DNA from: Anadara kagoshimensis
Lineage: Eukaryota > Mollusca > Bivalvia > Arcoida > Arcidae
Direction: 5' to 3'
DNA: 64,000 bases
NCBI GenBank assembly: GCA_021292105.1
Contig: CM037874.1
Coordinates: forward strand, 7,862,678-7,926,677
Shown here piece by piece: positions 43,169 through 54,199 of this stretch; positions within the stretch are counted from its first letter, which is position 1; each line of letters begins with the position of its first letter. The notes beneath the pieces are model-generated. The model saw only the letters and a list, made by a program, of their open reading frames with translations, had not been told where the DNA came from and ran no database searches. Both the position numbers and the translations under genes were made by a program.

Positions 43169-43455
43169 TTATGAACTTTTATTTTCAATTTCTTTTTGTT
43201 GTTCCTGTTGTTGTTGTTGTTGCATTTTTAAATCCTCTAAATCATGTTTTTTAAACATTTCCTGTAAATTTTCCGGAATCTCAACTTGATCAAGGTTTTC
43301 TAAATGTTTTTCTGGTTCATCACCAATAAGAATATCAATCAGATTCATCATGGCCGTCTCGTTTGCCACCACGGTCTCCCATTTGTGGTATTCCCGCATA
43401 ATGACATAAGCATTCTTGTCTTTAACAAATGTTCTTCCCTTTTTGGTATACACAA
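43169..43455 (-). CDS. HGH1: HGH1 exon 3 (C-terminus)
   Basis: Acceptor TTTGTTCAG. TKKGRTFVKDKNAYVIMREY, LIDILIGDEPEKHLENLDQV and an EMFKKHDLEDLKMQ tail ending in a Q-rich stretch. Confidence 0.88.
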
Positions 43456-44091
43456 CTGAACAAACATCAATAGAGAATGAATAAGACCGCAACTGCAATT
43501 GGTAGTAAAAGGTCAAAGTTCAAGGTCAAGAAATAACAATTTGGATAATTAACTCCATTTTAAATGCTATACCTAAATTTAGTCTATCCTTTGGTGAAAT
43601 TTCATGTACAAGTGAAGTCAGCATTAACATAAATGTCCTAAGTCAAGTGTGGTAAACACTTATACTATCCAATATCTCTTCCAGGGTTTTTGTGCAAAAT
43701 TGTTAAAATTGAAAAGAAAACTTTGTTTTGATATTTATAACAGAATGCTCAAATTTTTAACCAGGAATGACCATAGATAAGAAATAGATTTACTTCATAC
43801 AAATATGAAGGGTACCATGTGGTATGTGGATCTGTGACAAGATGGAGGATGACGAACTGACAAAATGTTAATCCTAAAGGTTACCATAAACCTTTGGCTC
43901 TGGTAAATTAAAAGGACCCTAAAACAATGGCCCTTTTAAATGAGTGATCTTTATTAAGAGTGGGGGATTTATTGTTTAAAGCCACATCAGCATTATTTAG
44001 CTATTAGCAGTTAATGTCTTTATTAAGAGGTGGCCATATATTGTATTATAAATCCCCATTTGTAGCATCAAGAAAAGCGGAGTATATTTAC

Positions 44092-44280
44092 TTTAAAATA
44101 GCTTCCATCAGCATTTTACGAATTCTGGATCCGGTTCCCGTTGTTTGTCTGGTGGTAAGTACTGAAGATCATCTGGTAATCTTTCTGTATCGTCATCATC
44201 AAATTCCTCTGGACCAGCCAATGGAAGCAGTAGCCGTGGCAATAAATCTACTTTATCACTTAGCAACCATTCATGATAAG
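44092..44280 (-). CDS. HGH1: HGH1 exon 2, one frameshift near its end
   Basis: Acceptor TAATTTCAG. It encodes EWLLSDKVDLLPRLLLPLAG and LPDDLQYLPPDKQREPDPE, then the conserved RKMLMEAI appears in the next frame. The donor is AAA-GTAAAT. Confidence 0.85.
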
Positions 44281-45235
44281 CTGAAATTATAAATTTAAAT
44301 GAATAAATAATGCAAGCAAAAATATATATTTTATCAACTAAACATTTAAAGGGCAGTATTTAATGCCAGTAATGGGACAATTTTTTGTCCCTTTAATGGA
44401 TGGAAAAAGGTAGTATAAACATCAGGGGCCAGTTGTTCAAAGCTTGATTAGTTTAATCAATTGATTAGTCAGAATAGGAATTTCGTATAATTTCAGATCT
44501 TTTGTGAAATTAAAGTTGAAAATGTTGAAGGTACTGGTAAATAGAATTCCATCAAACTTAATCATAGTGTTATACAACTATCAATTTGAATGTTAATGTT
44601 ATTTTGATTATTTTTAATGTTTTGTTAATCATTAATTAAACTAATCAGGCTTTGAACAACTAGTTCCACATAGAAAATAGGCTTTTGCAAAGTCTACAAT
44701 GTAACATGCATTGATCAATCCTGGATTGAGAGGTGTGCGTGTTTAGCAGGGTCACTGGCTCAAATGTGCGATTGAAGTAATACATTAACATACATTTAAC
44801 TGCACATTAACAGGCAGAGTTAGACAATTATTTATTGATAATGCCAGCGTAGATATTATTTTTATACATTGTAGTATAAATTGTACTGTCCATACACAAT
44901 GATATTTTACTGCTAATAGGATTGTTTATAATGTTCTTGTTGGCTTCACATGTAGAGGTCTAAATAATTCACTAATGTGCCACTGACTTTTACCGTAAGG
45001 CAGACGATACAAATAATGTAAAAGATGACTGGTATATCAGGATGCTTTGTCTTTCCCCTTACAAATGGTCCTTATTTCACTTGAAACAAAAAGCTGTGAC
45101 TATATAAGACTGACCAGATGAACATCTTCACTTGTGTGCACTGTAAAGCATGGAATCCACAGCTTTCAGCTTTCTGGTTAAAGAGGTTGAAAATGTACTT
45201 GTAGTCTTAGATGTTACAGTAGCATTTCATTTCTG

Positions 45236-45300
45236 ATCATGAAGCCTTGGTGACCTGATCATGGGGCCTTGGTGACCTGATCATGGGGCCTTGGTGACAA
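45236..45300. repeat. 27-bp tandem repeat, ~2.5 units
   Basis: GCCTTGGTGACCTGATCATG occurs with period 27 in an HGH1 intron. Each unit has GGTGACCTGATCA. Confidence 0.85.
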
Positions 45301-45505
45301 AGTGGTTTATGGATCACAGTATCAATCACTACATAGGCTTGAATCCCACTCAGAAAATTTGTAAATATGCTTCCCTATTTTTGGTCAACGCTACCATCCT
45401 AGAACTGACCACCTTGATATACATGAAAGAATCTTGACTTGGGAATAAAACATGATTATTCCACTCTGCTCTTCCGATTGTAAATTATCGTAATTGTAAT
45501 TTTAC

Positions 45506-46170
45506 CAGAGTCAAAACAGCAGTTCTTTAATATCCCAACAGCTCCAGATCTCCTGATAAAGGATTCTTTAAACTCAATAAAAGGAATTATCTTCTGTATC
45601 ACGTATTGATCCTTAACCATGATTTCCCTCCGTATCGCACTGACTTGTGACAAATTTTGTAAAATGGGAGATAAATAATGTAGTTTGGCTTTAGAGTTAT
45701 AAGAAGTGTTGCACAAAGCATCAACCATTTTTTGAACACTAACTTTATCCCTGTGATGTAAAACTTGTTCCGCCACTTTTGCCGCACACATTTCTGGTCG
45801 TGTCAAGTTTGACAATAGTTCACATGTAGAGTCTGCCAATTCAAAAGTTGGATCCAATGAATAAGATAACCATGTTATTGCAATATTTGGAAATTTTCCT
45901 AAATTTAAAATTTTAAAACAATTTTCTTCGACAGCAGCAACATTTATTAAAGTATTATAAGCCAGCTTCTGGATTTTTTCATCTGTATCTTCTGTTAGTG
46001 AAATTATTCCTTCTACAAATTTATCACTTGAACCAATAAATTTTCTTCCTTCATCTGACCCAGATAAGCTGAAGAAATTTCAATGGCAATCCCCTTCAAA
46101 TCACTCTTGCAGCTGGGTTAAGAAACTCAACAAATTCCTTTTCAAGTAATTCATTATCTAATTCACTCAT
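45506..46170 (-). CDS. HGH1: HGH1 exon 1 (start, armadillo repeats), two frameshifts
   Basis: ATG at 46,170 opens MSELDNELLEKEFVEFL. After the two breaks, one frame continues from about 46,065 to a donor GACTCTG-GTAAAA: LAYNTLINVAAVEENCFKIL, STCELLSNLTRPEMC, VDALCNTSYNSKAKLHYL. The junction to the next exon gives CFDSAYHEWLL in phase. Confidence 0.85.
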
Positions 46171-46755
46171 ATTTTCTTAATTGTCAGCGAGTATGCACAT
46201 GCAATTATTGGATCACTGAAAACCTATCAAAATAAAACAAAAACATGTGTAAGTAAGGTAGCAAGTTATTATACAACTACAATAAAATGTTCCAACTAAT
46301 TAACAATCTGGGCTTAATATTGACCCTACAAATATCCCTATGTTTGTGTGTATTTAGTACAGTTTTATGTTCATCAAAACAGTTGTTGTAACAATTTCTG
46401 TCCTACTATTCCACAAAATGTTGTCAACAGAAAATAAAATCTACAATCCCACTTATCCTCTCCACTAAACGTAAGCGACCGGAATATAACATAACAGTGA
46501 TAAAAAACTATTGAAACATGTCCATCAGAAATGTAAAAATAGACACTGAGCAATATAGAGGATGAACCAAATTACTGCAGTGACATGGAAGTGTAAAAGA
46601 CAAAATTAAAGAAAAAGGAAAATGTAGTACCAATCCTAGACTCAACATGGGTCCTACGCATTGCTAGCAAGACGATCTACTACACGAGTTACTTTTCAAG
46701 CTTGATTTGTCACATAACAAATGACAAAGATACCAGTGTGGCAGACCAGGCTCAA

Positions 46756-46985
46756 CAGGTGTCCGGTAGCTCAGTCAGTAGAGCGTCCCACTTGTATTGT
46801 AAAGGTTGACTAATAGACGAACTAACATATTGGTCCCAGGGTGGAACCTGGTAGTTTCACATTGAATTAAAAAAAAATGGAGTAATGTGGCGGATTAAGC
46901 GTGATAGGTGTCCAGGTAGCTCACTTGGTAGAGCATCCCACTAGTAATGGGATGGTCCCGGGTTCAAGCACCAGTACCAACTTTT
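46756..46985 (+). repeat. Two tRNA-like SINE heads
   Basis: GGTAGCTCAGTCAGTAGAGC (about 46,770) and GGTAGCTCACTTGGTAGAGC (about 46,916) are A-box-like. The second has an anticodon stem TCCCA/TGGGA around loop CTAGTAA (anticodon AGT, threonine-like) and CCCGGGTTCAAGC as B-box. Acceptor and T stems do not pair, so these are SINE heads and not functional tRNAs. Confidence 0.55.
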
Positions 46986-47397
46986 ACAATTTACGAGGGT
47001 AAAGAAAGTAAACAACTACATGTATTTTCATTGTGACAATTATCATGCTTGATAAGTATGGCATCACTACACCATTTACAGATAATGGTAATGGTCTATA
47101 ACTTGGATATCACTGTATACAGTTAAAAGTTGTGTACTGTTTTAAGGCTGGCCAATTTTAGAAAAACAATAAAATTGTTGAATTAATGTGAAATTCTTAA
47201 AGTTGGTGTCATTTTACCAAATGCCTAAGAAAAGAATGTCAATCTGTCCATCGGTCAATGTACACTTTTTAAGGCACAGACAGATTTTAAGGTGAGATAT
47301 TTTGTTTTGGGAATTGTTACTAATGTAATCACCTGATCACTGGTAATTACAAGTGCCTGTGTTGTAAGGAGTTCCATATTATTCAGTAATAAATCAC

Positions 47398-49569
47398 GAG
47401 AGGGTATAAAATGTGTAGGCGGGCTGGCAAAATCTTACACCCAATTTTCAATGATCTATATTTCAATAGATGTCTATTGGATTCTTATAATATTTACACA
47501 TAATATTGGGCATGACCTCAATTTTTTTAATATAGTTTTGATTTTAAAAAATATTTGATATTTTTGAAGTTATTACAAAAAACATGGGCTACACTTTTTT
47601 CAATCGGTCAAAATTCATCCGAGACAGGATAACAAAATTTTACCACCCAATTTTCATTGATCTATATTTCAAAAGAATTCAAGTCAATTCGCCCCACGGT
47701 AAATTCGCCCCCGTCAAATTCGCCCCCACTTTCATCAAATTCGCCCCATGTCAAAATCGCCCCCTTTCAAAATCGCCCCCACTTCTTGCAAATTCGCCCC
47801 CATTTTTTTCCAATAACCATATAACAAATAATATTTTTATTTTTATTTTTATTTTATTTTTTTTATAAAAATCAAATAAAATAAGGATACTTTAGAAATG
47901 AAACATATCAATGCATCCATTTAATTAATATGAATTTAACTTTTATGTTCAATTGTATTATTAAACGTAGTCAACGTTGCTTTTGACAAAATAATTTTTA
48001 TAAAATACCGACATATAGTAGATGCCATTTTAAAAGTGAACAATGCATTTGATGTTACCAAGAAGAGAGAAATTGTTTCGAAGGAGCGCCTGGTATGTTG
48101 AAAAAGATGTTCTCTCAACGGTACATAATCTATCAATACTCTAATGTTATTCTTTAATAAACGTTACTGAAGTATTTTGTTTTTACTGTATCCACTGTTA
48201 TGATTATAGCAAAATCTAACAAAGGACTTTTTATTTGAATGCGCGACAAAAAACATTGCAATAAAAACAATGCATTACAAATAATTAGTCTGCCATGAGT
48301 TATTTAGGCATATCCGAAGTCGTAAAAAATAATTTTATGTTACTTTTATAATCTCAATAAAAGATTTTTTTTTCAAAAATTTGGGGCGAATTTGACAGTG
48401 GGGGCGAATTTGCAAAAAGTGGGGCGATTTTGAACGGGGCGATTTTGAAATGGGGGCGAATTTGATGAAAGTGGGGGCGAATTTGACGGGGGCGAATTTA
48501 CCGTGGGGCGAATTGACCTGATACCTTTCAAAAAATATCCATTGGATTTTTATAATTTTTTTACATAATATCGGGCATGACCTAAATTGTTTAAATATAT
48601 TTTTGATTTTAAAAAATATTTGATATTTTTGAAGTTATTACAAAAAACATGGGCTACACTTTTTCCAATTGGTCAAAATTCATGCGAGGTAGGACGAGTG
48701 AGGTTTGAACATTGATCGATATCTCTCCAAATAATTATGCATGCCTATTAAATTTTTCAACAAATACGCGGTGGATATATATCTTTAATAGCAACAAAGG
48801 ATATTTCCTATAATAGAGTGGTTTTCTTTTTATAAAGGATTGTTTGTGACAGTTGATTGTTCTTTAATTGCGATAAGTAGGCCGCCATCTTTGATCAAGG
48901 CACGATAGGTTCACCATTACACAGGAGGGATTTACAGAAAAATAACTTATGGCGTCGTACTTATAGAACAATCAAATGTCACAAACAATCGGTTATAAAA
49001 AGAAAACCACTGCATTATAGGAAGGACCATTTGTTGGTATCAAAGATACATATTCACCGCGTATTTGTTGCAAATTTTAATAGGCAAGCATAATCATGTG
49101 AAGAGATATCGATCAATGTTCAGAGCTTACCCGTCCTGCCTCGGATGAATTTTGACCGATTGGAAAAAGTGTAGCCCGTATTTTCTTTAATAACTTCAAA
49201 AATATTAAATATTTTTTAAAATCAAAACATATTTTACAAATTTAGGTCATGCTGGATATTATGTCAAAATACTATATAAATCCAATACATATTAATGGAA
49301 ATATAGATCAATGAAAATCGGGTTGTAAAATTTTGTTATCCTGTCTCGGATGAATTTTGACCGATTGAAAAAAGTGTAGCCCATGTTTTTTGTAATAACT
49401 TCAAAAGTATCAAATATTTTTTTAAGATCAAATATATTTTAAAAATTGAGATTATGCCCAATATTGTGTAAAAATATTATAAAAATCCAATAGATATTTA
49501 TTGAAATATAGATCATTGAAAATTGGGTGTAAGATTTTGCCAGCCCGCCTACACATTTTATACCCTCTC
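47398..49569. mobile_element. MULE-like foldback element, 9-bp target-site duplication
   Basis: Long inverted repeats (at least 250 bp) start GAGAGGGTATAAAATGTGTA and run through GGCGGGCTGGCAAAATCTTA. Further inverted blocks, such as AACATGGGCTACACTTTTT and its complement, continue towards a centre near 48,900. ATAAATCAC flanks the element at 47,389-47,397 and 49,570-49,578. No transposase is visible. The 9-bp duplication with long inverted repeats suggests the Mutator superfamily. The left arm is split by the nested MITE at 47,675-48,525. It lies upstream of HGH1. Confidence 0.88.
47675..48525. mobile_element. G-rich MITE nested in the foldback element
   Basis: The arms consist of repeats of GGGGGCGAATTTG and GGGGCGATTTTGAA: pyrimidine-rich on the left (47,692-47,805), G-rich on the right (48,382-48,515). 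Shared outer bases are GTCAATTCGCCCCACGGTAA. TTTCAAAA at 47,667-47,674 and 48,526-48,533 may be an 8-bp duplication. The middle is AT-rich and without a gene. Confidence 0.8.
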
Positions 49570-49699
49570 ATAAATCACAAGACTGACATTTATATCTTAA
49601 CACACGTTTTCGATATTGAACATGGGTTGGTATAATGATTATTATATCCCACAAACATGACATAAGCGTACCGATCTTAATCTTTTCTTCAAACTAAGT

Positions 49700-49845
49700 C
49701 TGCTTACCTCTCACACCTGAAACACGTGTGTCAACATTACAAACAGGAAGTGTCTTCAGGTGAAGGTCGATTTCGATCACAAGTTATCTCCCTTGAAGCA
49801 AGATTATGGCGACCGCTTGTTAGCAACCAAAATCAATCAAGGTAT
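49700..49845 (+). promoter_or_regulatory. Possible promoter/first-exon region (weak)
   Basis: A locally less AT-rich stretch with ACAGGAAGTG (ETS-like), GATTTCGATCACAAG, ATGGCGACCGC and a donor-like AAG-GTATTC. It could be a 5' exon of a plus-strand gene such as the CCDC74-like gene. No transcript evidence. Confidence 0.25.
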
Positions 49846-51109
49846 TCCTTACGTTTTTAATCCGAAATTTATCTATCTAATGTCATAGAAGTTGGAGAAT
49901 AAATAGTGGCTATGCCTCATTATATTAAATATTTATTTTACCCTTAAATAAAGCTAGAAAGAAATTTCCAACACATTTTACGAAACCGGAAATTGCAACT
50001 TTGCCTCAGGTGTGTCCAATAGAAACGGTATATTGAAAATTAGCATATGAAAGGGAATCCGACATACCATTGTTATCATACTTACGAGACAGATTTATCC
50101 ACAATGTGTATATAAAAGATAATTATCTGTGTTAAGATATAACTGATATAAAGAACTTAAGATCATTTCTTTTGCTTACAGATGTAGCTGGTCCAGAATA
50201 CAGAATGTAGGGGAAAAGTTGACATTTGTTTTCTGTTATTTTAATCAAATCTGGATTAATTTTACTATTGGTATGTATATATTGCATGGTAGAGTGTTTT
50301 GTAATGTTGAAAATGTTTGAATTGCTGTCCTTTTTGTGCATTCGTTATGAGCAAGTTGCAATCGTTTGATAAATCAGTTTCATAATGAATATTTTGTTAA
50401 TTTCCACACCTTAATCCATACTTTTATAGCAGTGTTAATAGAAATGACAACTACCTCCAATTGAAACCTGGTCCTAGAGAGACCCAGTCATTATGTCTAT
50501 TAGTTTACTTTTACATTTTGCACACATGTACATATTAGTAATTCCTTGATGTGATACATGTCAGGGGCGGATCCAGAGTCTTGGTGAATGGGGGGGCACA
50601 AGTACGCGCCAGAGGCGCGACCTTCTAGGGGGGTCTGGGGGCATGCTCCCCCAGAAAAATTTCGCTTTTTTCAGTACAAATGGTGCAATTTCCTGCATCT
50701 TGAACACTGTCGAGCGTCTTTTCACCTCGCATTCAAAGTAGATCTAAACCAGTCTAACTTTTTTCAAAAATTGTAATATTGACGCAGGTAGCTATATATG
50801 AGTGTCGGTGAGTTCATAATATCTTTATCGATATATGTCTATCAACTGTACTGTCGAAATTTGCCGCCGTCGGTAACTTGTATTGTCGGTCTTTTAATCT
50901 GCCGAGGTGTAGTTGTGCACCGCAGATCCAGACCGACTCTTTTTGCGTTATATTAAAGGAGTTCGTTCGACCTTTGGAAGTTGTAGATCGATAGGTCGAT
51001 CCATCGGAGGGATAACAGTGTTTTGATTTAATTTGGTCCGTGGTCTGGGTGATCCAGTTGAGTTGATAAATCAAGCTCGAGCTCATTAGAGGAAAGTCTT
51101 TCTGTTTGA

Positions 51110-51440
51110 ATCCCGGTCCTAAGTTTGATTGATCATTGATTAATGGGGTTTAACTTCTAAGTCAACAATATTTCACTTATATCGAGACATCACCAGCTAT
51201 AGGTGTAGGTGCAGAAATATTTACCTGTGTTTTGCGGTGATGGCATTATTCTGTGAGGGTTCTTTATCGTACCACGCCTACCGTGACAAGGGGCCTCGGT
51301 TTTTAATGTTTGTCCGAAAGACCCGCATTCATTTCTTTAATGCCGAGCGAATTCTTGGGTCAGACCTGACCAGAGACCAAACCCTCGACCTCCTTGACTT
51401 ACAGAGCAAGCACTCTACCAACTGACCTGCCTCTACATAT
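51110..51440 (-). mobile_element. tRNA-derived SINE inside the hAT-like element
   Basis: Minus-strand head GTCAGTTGGTAGAGTGCTTG and B-box-like GTCGAGGGTTTGG. The tail CTCGATATAAGTGAAATATT is followed by a TTAAACCCCATTAATCAATG-type end. Same family as 246-560. Confidence 0.8.
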
Positions 51441-51641
51441 ACCGAAGGGGTAGGTCTCCTACTAACATAACCCCTTTTCCACACTTGTTTAAAATTAACT
51501 GTATGACATCCATCTGAACTTTCAAGTTAATTTCATTATACATGTATTACATTTTGTATTAGTTTTAAAATGACTAGTAAAGTCAGTTTCATCATTGTAT
51601 AATGCGCATTAATGGTGCAACACACAAGAATCTTGTCACTA

Positions 51642-51667
51642 GAAAAAAAAAAAAAAAAAAAAAAAAA
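51642..51667. repeat. Poly(A) tract
   Basis: About 26 A in a row inside the hAT-like element. Confidence 0.9.
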
Positions 51668-51867
51668 CACTGATTATTTCAGACTGATTTGTTCCGTAAA
51701 GCCAATAATCGGATGAATAGAATAAAAAGTCAAATAAGACAGATTTTTCCCCATTAAAACCAATTAAAAATAAAAATGTACAAAAATTTGTACTTTTATA
51801 TAGAAATCGAACATCGCGCTATAAAAATATACAAAAAATATAATCTTGTGTGCTAAAAGTTAGTTCT

Positions 51868-51869
<2 letters not shown>

Positions 51870-51928
<59 letters not shown>
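51870..51928. repeat. (CT)n microsatellite
   Basis: About 58 bases of uninterrupted CT. Confidence 0.95.
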
Positions 51929-51931
<3 letters not shown>

Positions 51932-52717
51932 TCATGTCCCTTGGTTTAAAAAGGTAAATTACATGAATTCACGTATGATTAATGGAATCACTCTTAATTA
52001 GTATTACTAATTAACGTTATCTACTTATAAATACTACCTGGTTTCTTTCACGCCTCAGCGATCAGGTAAATAACATTATCACCTAAGACTACCTGGATTC
52101 TTTCATGCTTCAGCGAACTGGTAAATTACATCATCACCTGATTGCAATTTCCTACCCGTGTACACGAATTAATTAATCAGTACCACTCATTAACTGGTCA
52201 TTACGCTAGTTGATTGACAATCAGCTGTGAGAGAGAGAGGGGGAAAGTCGAGGCAACTGGGGGGGCACGGGCCCCCTGTGCCCCCCCGCTGGATCCGCCA
52301 CTGCATGTCTGCTTATGGATATTATCAAATTGAAATGTGGTTCGCCGCTCTCATGTGATCAATACCTTTTATGTTTGTGCGAAAGGTTTTAGAAAACGTC
52401 AATGTCACAAATTCCAGAAATGATGTCATTCTCACAGGAAAATGCCTCTTATGCGATTACATATCTATTGGAAATAAGTGTTCCGCATAAATGTTAAGGG
52501 CTATCACGTAGTACAGCAGCGAACCCCAATGAAGTTCTTATCATGCTCCTTGTAAGAGAAACAATTTTTTTATTACACCACCTATTCTGTTTGTGGCGTT
52601 GCTTGTATTATATATCTCTTTTCTAGTAACTCGGGCATTTTTACTATTTGGTGTCTGCATTAATCTGCATTAAAGACTAATTCAACAGCTCACAATTCTT
52701 ATTAATTAATTGAACAA

Positions 52718-53915
52718 TCTGTATACCATTGATCTAGCAGTTCACCTGTCTTACTGCTGGATGTAAGCTGAAATCAATATACCATTGATCCAGCAGTTCA
52801 CCGTTCTTACTGCTGGGTGTCAGCTGAAATCTGTACACCATTGATCCAGCAGTTCACCGTTCTTACTGCTGGATGTAAGCTGAAATCAATATACCATTGA
52901 TCCAGAGTTCACCTTCTTACTGCTGGGTTTCAGCTGAAATCTGTACACCATTGATCCAGCAGTTCACCGTTCTTACTGCTGGGTGTCAGCTGAAATCTGT
53001 ACACCATTGATCCAACACTCAGTTCACCTTTCTTACTGTTGAGTGTCAGCTGAAATCAATATACCATTGATCCAGCAGTTTACCTTTCTTACAACTTGGT
53101 GTCAGCTTTAATCAGTACACCATTGATCCAACAGTTCACCATTCTTACTGCTAATTGTCAGATGAATTTGGTATACCATTCATCTAGCAGCTCATCTTTC
53201 TTACTGCTTGGTGTCAGCTGAAATTAATACACCATTGTTCCAGCAGTTCACCTTTTTCACTGCTGGTTGCCAGCTTTAAACAGTACACCATTGATCCAGC
53301 AGTTCACCTTTCTTACTGCTTGGTGTCAGCTTTAAACAGTACACCATTGATCCAGCAGTTTACCTTTCTTACTGCTGGGTGTCAGCTTTAAACAGTACAC
53401 CATTGATCCAGCAGTTTACCTTTCTTACTGCTGGGTGTCAGCTTTAAACAGTACACCATTGATCCAGCAGTTTACCCTTCTTACTGCTGGGTGTCAGCTT
53501 TAAACAGTACACCATTGATCCAGCAGTTTACCTTTCTTACTGCTTGGTGTCAGCTGAAATTAGTACACCATTGATCCAGCAGTTCACCTTTCTTACTGCT
53601 TGGTGTCAGCTGAAATTAGTACACCATTGATCCAGCAGTTCACCTTTCTTACTGCTTGGTGTCAGCTGAAATTAGTACACCATTGATCCAGCAGTTTACC
53701 TTTCTTACTGCTGGGTGTCAGCTTTAAACAGTACACCATTGATCCAGCAGTTCACCTTTCTTACTGCTGGGTGTCAGATGAAATCAGTACACCATTGTTC
53801 CAGCAGTTCACTTTTTTACTGCTGCATTTCAGATTTAAACAGTATGCCATTGATCCAGTAGTTCACCTTTCTTACTGCTGGGTGTCAGATGAAATCAGTA
53901 CACCAATGTCAATGA
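52718..53915. repeat. 56-bp tandem array (~21 units)
   Basis: Units of ACACCATTGATCCAGCAGTT, then CACCTTTCTTACTGCTG, then GTGTCAGCTTTAAACAGT. CAGCAGT and ACTGCTG in each unit can pair across an 11-base loop. Two sub-types alternate: CTGAAAT and CTTTAAA. Confidence 0.92.
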
Positions 53916-54199
53916 TCCACCAGATCATCTTTACTATGGCTGAGTGATATCCAGCACACAGCAGGTATTTTTTTGTTCAGCAGTATTTTTTGCACCAGCA
54001 TTAATTAGTATACCAATGGCAACAGAACCCATAATTCTAATTCGATGGGATGATGAAAAATGTTTTCCATCCAAGATGATGACAATATTATAAAGACTGG
54101 AAAGGATTTTATTTTTAATGCAGCAGTTTTGATAGATCATTTGGTAGAACTATAGTGTGAGGGATTGCAGATTCAAGTCCTAATATGACATAAACATTT

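Larger units (their letters stand above)
43169..46170 (-). pseudogene. HGH1: HGH1 homologue (eEF2-folding chaperone), three exons, with frame breaks
   Basis: HGH1 is an armadillo-type adaptor that helps TRiC/CCT fold elongation factor 2. Exons read 46170-45506, 44280-44092 and 43455-43169 (stop TAA at 43,171-43,169). LLSNLTRPEMCAAKVAEQVL, RRSGAVGILKNCCFDS, EWLLSDKVDLLPRLLLPLAG, DLQYLPPDKQREPD and YVIMREYHKWE are near-diagnostic. The frame breaks between NPAAR and SDLKGIAIEIS (about 46,107), again before LSGSDEGRKF (about 46,068), and before RKMLMEA (about 44,121). Each looks like loss of one base. The last junction also does not close in phase. Either residual assembly indels or a decaying gene; I favour indels because this protein is conserved and single-copy elsewhere and the rest looks constrained. 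The C-terminus carries a Q-rich tail. Confidence 0.85.
50562..52303. mobile_element. hAT-like non-autonomous element with CAGGGGCGGATCCAG ends
   Basis: It starts CAGGGGCGGATCCAG and ends CTGGATCCGCCACTG, imperfect inverted repeats of a type common in hAT-like elements. CATGT flanks both sides (50,557-50,561 and 52,304-52,308), a 5-bp duplication. Beside the ends lie G7 and C7 runs. It contains a SINE and a (CT)n tract and has no transposase ORF. Confidence 0.8.

Noticed and set aside
46906..46985. Functional tRNA-Thr(AGT)
   Set aside because: D-arm and anticodon stem are good but the acceptor and T stems do not pair; SINE head.
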